A stretch of 13,582 bases of DNA from Cellvibrionales bacterium. GTDB lineage: Bacteria > Pseudomonadota > Gammaproteobacteria > Pseudomonadales > JAHEGP01. The stretch covers positions 1 through 13,582 of the forward strand of contig JAHEGP010000066.1 of assembly GCA_024645065.1 (NCBI GenBank), given 5' to 3'. The position numbers and the translations under genes were made by a program. This document shows, piece after piece, positions 12,905-13,582 of this stretch (the first letter of the stretch is position 1; each line of letters starts with the position of its first letter). The notes under the pieces are model-generated. The model saw nothing but the letters and a program-made list of their open reading frames with translations, was not told where the DNA came from and ran no database searches.

Positions 12905-13372
12905 ATGAAACAGCTTGCCATCGTATTGCTAACGGGAGTGCTAGCCATGACGGCCAATGCCGAAGACGATCTTAAGCCCTACGCCGCCGCAGGGGAGGGG
13001 CAGCAGCGCATGGTGTTCCGGTTGCCGGCGCTGGACGATGAAGCCAGCCGCCTGGTGGAAGTCATGGTGGGCAAAACCATGGAGCTTGACTGTAATCGTA
13101 TCCTGATGCGGGGCACCCTGGAGGAACATACGGTCAAGGGCTGGGGCTATCCCTACTACACGGCTGATATTGCGCCGCAGCACGCCACGACCCTGATGGC
13201 CTGCCCGCCCGATGCACCGAAACAGCAGCAATTTGTTGCCGCCAACGGCGAGGGGTTCAAGATTCGCTATAACAGCAAACTGCCGGTCGTGGTGTACGCC
13301 CCGGACGGCTACGAAGTGCGCTACCGCATCTGGAGCGCCGGCGAGGACATCAAGCAGGCGTCGGTGGAATAG
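12905..13372 (+). CDS. eco: ecotin, periplasmic serine protease inhibitor
   Basis: Ecotin is a dimeric periplasmic inhibitor of trypsin-fold serine proteases such as trypsin, chymotrypsin and neutrophil elastase. The 155-residue precursor has a clear signal peptide with cleavage after TANA (residue 19) and matches E. coli ecotin (162 residues) along its length: MELDCN, VKGWGYPYYTADI, LMACPPD, RYNSKLPVVVYAPDGYEVRYRIW. The disulfide pair is Cys63 and Cys100. The reactive loop reads ATTLMAC where E. coli has STMMAC, so P1 is Leu97 (codon 13193-13195) instead of Met, with Met98 at P1'. AAGGA six bases before the ATG supports the start. It follows the small secreted protein and may share its transcript. 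It is unlikely to belong to sucrose metabolism. Confidence 0.95.
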   Translation: MKQLAIVLLTGVLAMTANAEDDLKPYAAAGEGQQRMVFRLPALDDEASRLVEVMVGKTMELDCNRILMRGTLEEHTVKGWGYPYYTADIAPQHATTLMACPPDAPKQQQFVAANGEGFKIRYNSKLPVVVYAPDGYEVRYRIWSAGEDIKQASVE

Positions 13373-13377
13373 GTGTC

Positions 13378-13391
13378 CCGGCTCGAGCCGG
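13378..13391. repeat. perfect 14-bp palindrome after ecotin
   Basis: CCGGCTCGAGCCGG begins five bases after the ecotin stop. It could fold into a tight hairpin or be a protein site, but lacks a T run. The remaining bases to the window end show no gene that I can support. Confidence 0.4.
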
Positions 13392-13582
13392 TGCGCAGGG
13401 CGGGCCCCTCTGCCTGCATTCTGCAGGATCGATCAGGCCGTTGCGGGCCAGGATCAACCATGTTGTCAGTCCTGTAGATCTACCTCACCTGGGGGTCGTT
13501 GCCAACCCGCTTTGCCATCGCTACGGCCGGGCGAGAAAAGCGGGTGGCGTTCTGCTGCGTGACCTCGGTGCTGTACTTCCCG

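Noticed and set aside
13212..13562. 116-codon plus-strand frame at the right edge
   Set aside because: It begins inside ecotin in another frame and has an Arg/Ser/Pro-rich composition typical of spurious GC-rich frames.

Overview
The window reads as GC-rich chromosomal DNA from a gammaproteobacterium, probably marine or salt-tolerant. An MltF-type lytic transglycosylase, ecotin and a FbaA-like class II aldolase point to Gammaproteobacteria, and a full sucrose synthesis and turnover locus is typical of halotolerant bacteria that use sucrose as a compatible solute. Genus cannot be decided from the sequence. There are no tRNA or rRNA genes, no insertion sequences and no CRISPR array. Base composition looks even throughout, apart from a short tandem repeat.

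Layout: (1) 1-972, the 3' part of an MltF-like transglycosylase (+). (2) 990-4300, a minus-strand operon of fructokinase followed by sucrose synthase, coupled through an overlapping ATGA. (3) 4301-4828, a divergent control region with a sigma70-like promoter for the minus operon, a 7-copy 14-bp tandem repeat, a 9-C run and a weaker plus-strand promoter candidate. (4) 4829-8538, a plus-strand operon: an unrecognised helix-rich protein with two HhH-like repeats, a GH13_18 sucrose-phosphorylase-type enzyme, and a sucrose-phosphate phosphatase. (5) 8612-9682, class II fructose-bisphosphate aldolase (-). (6) 9978-12143, sucrose-phosphate synthase with a C-terminal phosphatase-like domain (-). (7) 12390-13372, a small secreted protein of unknown function and the periplasmic protease inhibitor ecotin (+). 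The last 210 bases hold no convincing gene.

How the genes fit together (inference from family functions): SPS joins NDP-glucose and fructose-6-P to sucrose-6-P, and SPP removes the phosphate. Sucrose synthase returns sucrose to NDP-glucose plus fructose. The GH13_18 phosphorylase can return a glucoside to glucose-1-P. Fructokinase rephosphorylates the fructose, and the aldolase connects to lower glycolysis and gluconeogenesis. No sucrose transporter, invertase or regulator is visible, so the locus looks like an internal sucrose pool with separate making and breaking arms rather than a sucrose-uptake operon.

The least explained items are the HhH-repeat protein heading the plus operon, the acceptor specificity of the enlarged phosphorylase, the 14-bp repeat between the two divergent operons, and the altered motif IV in the SPS phosphatase-like domain.
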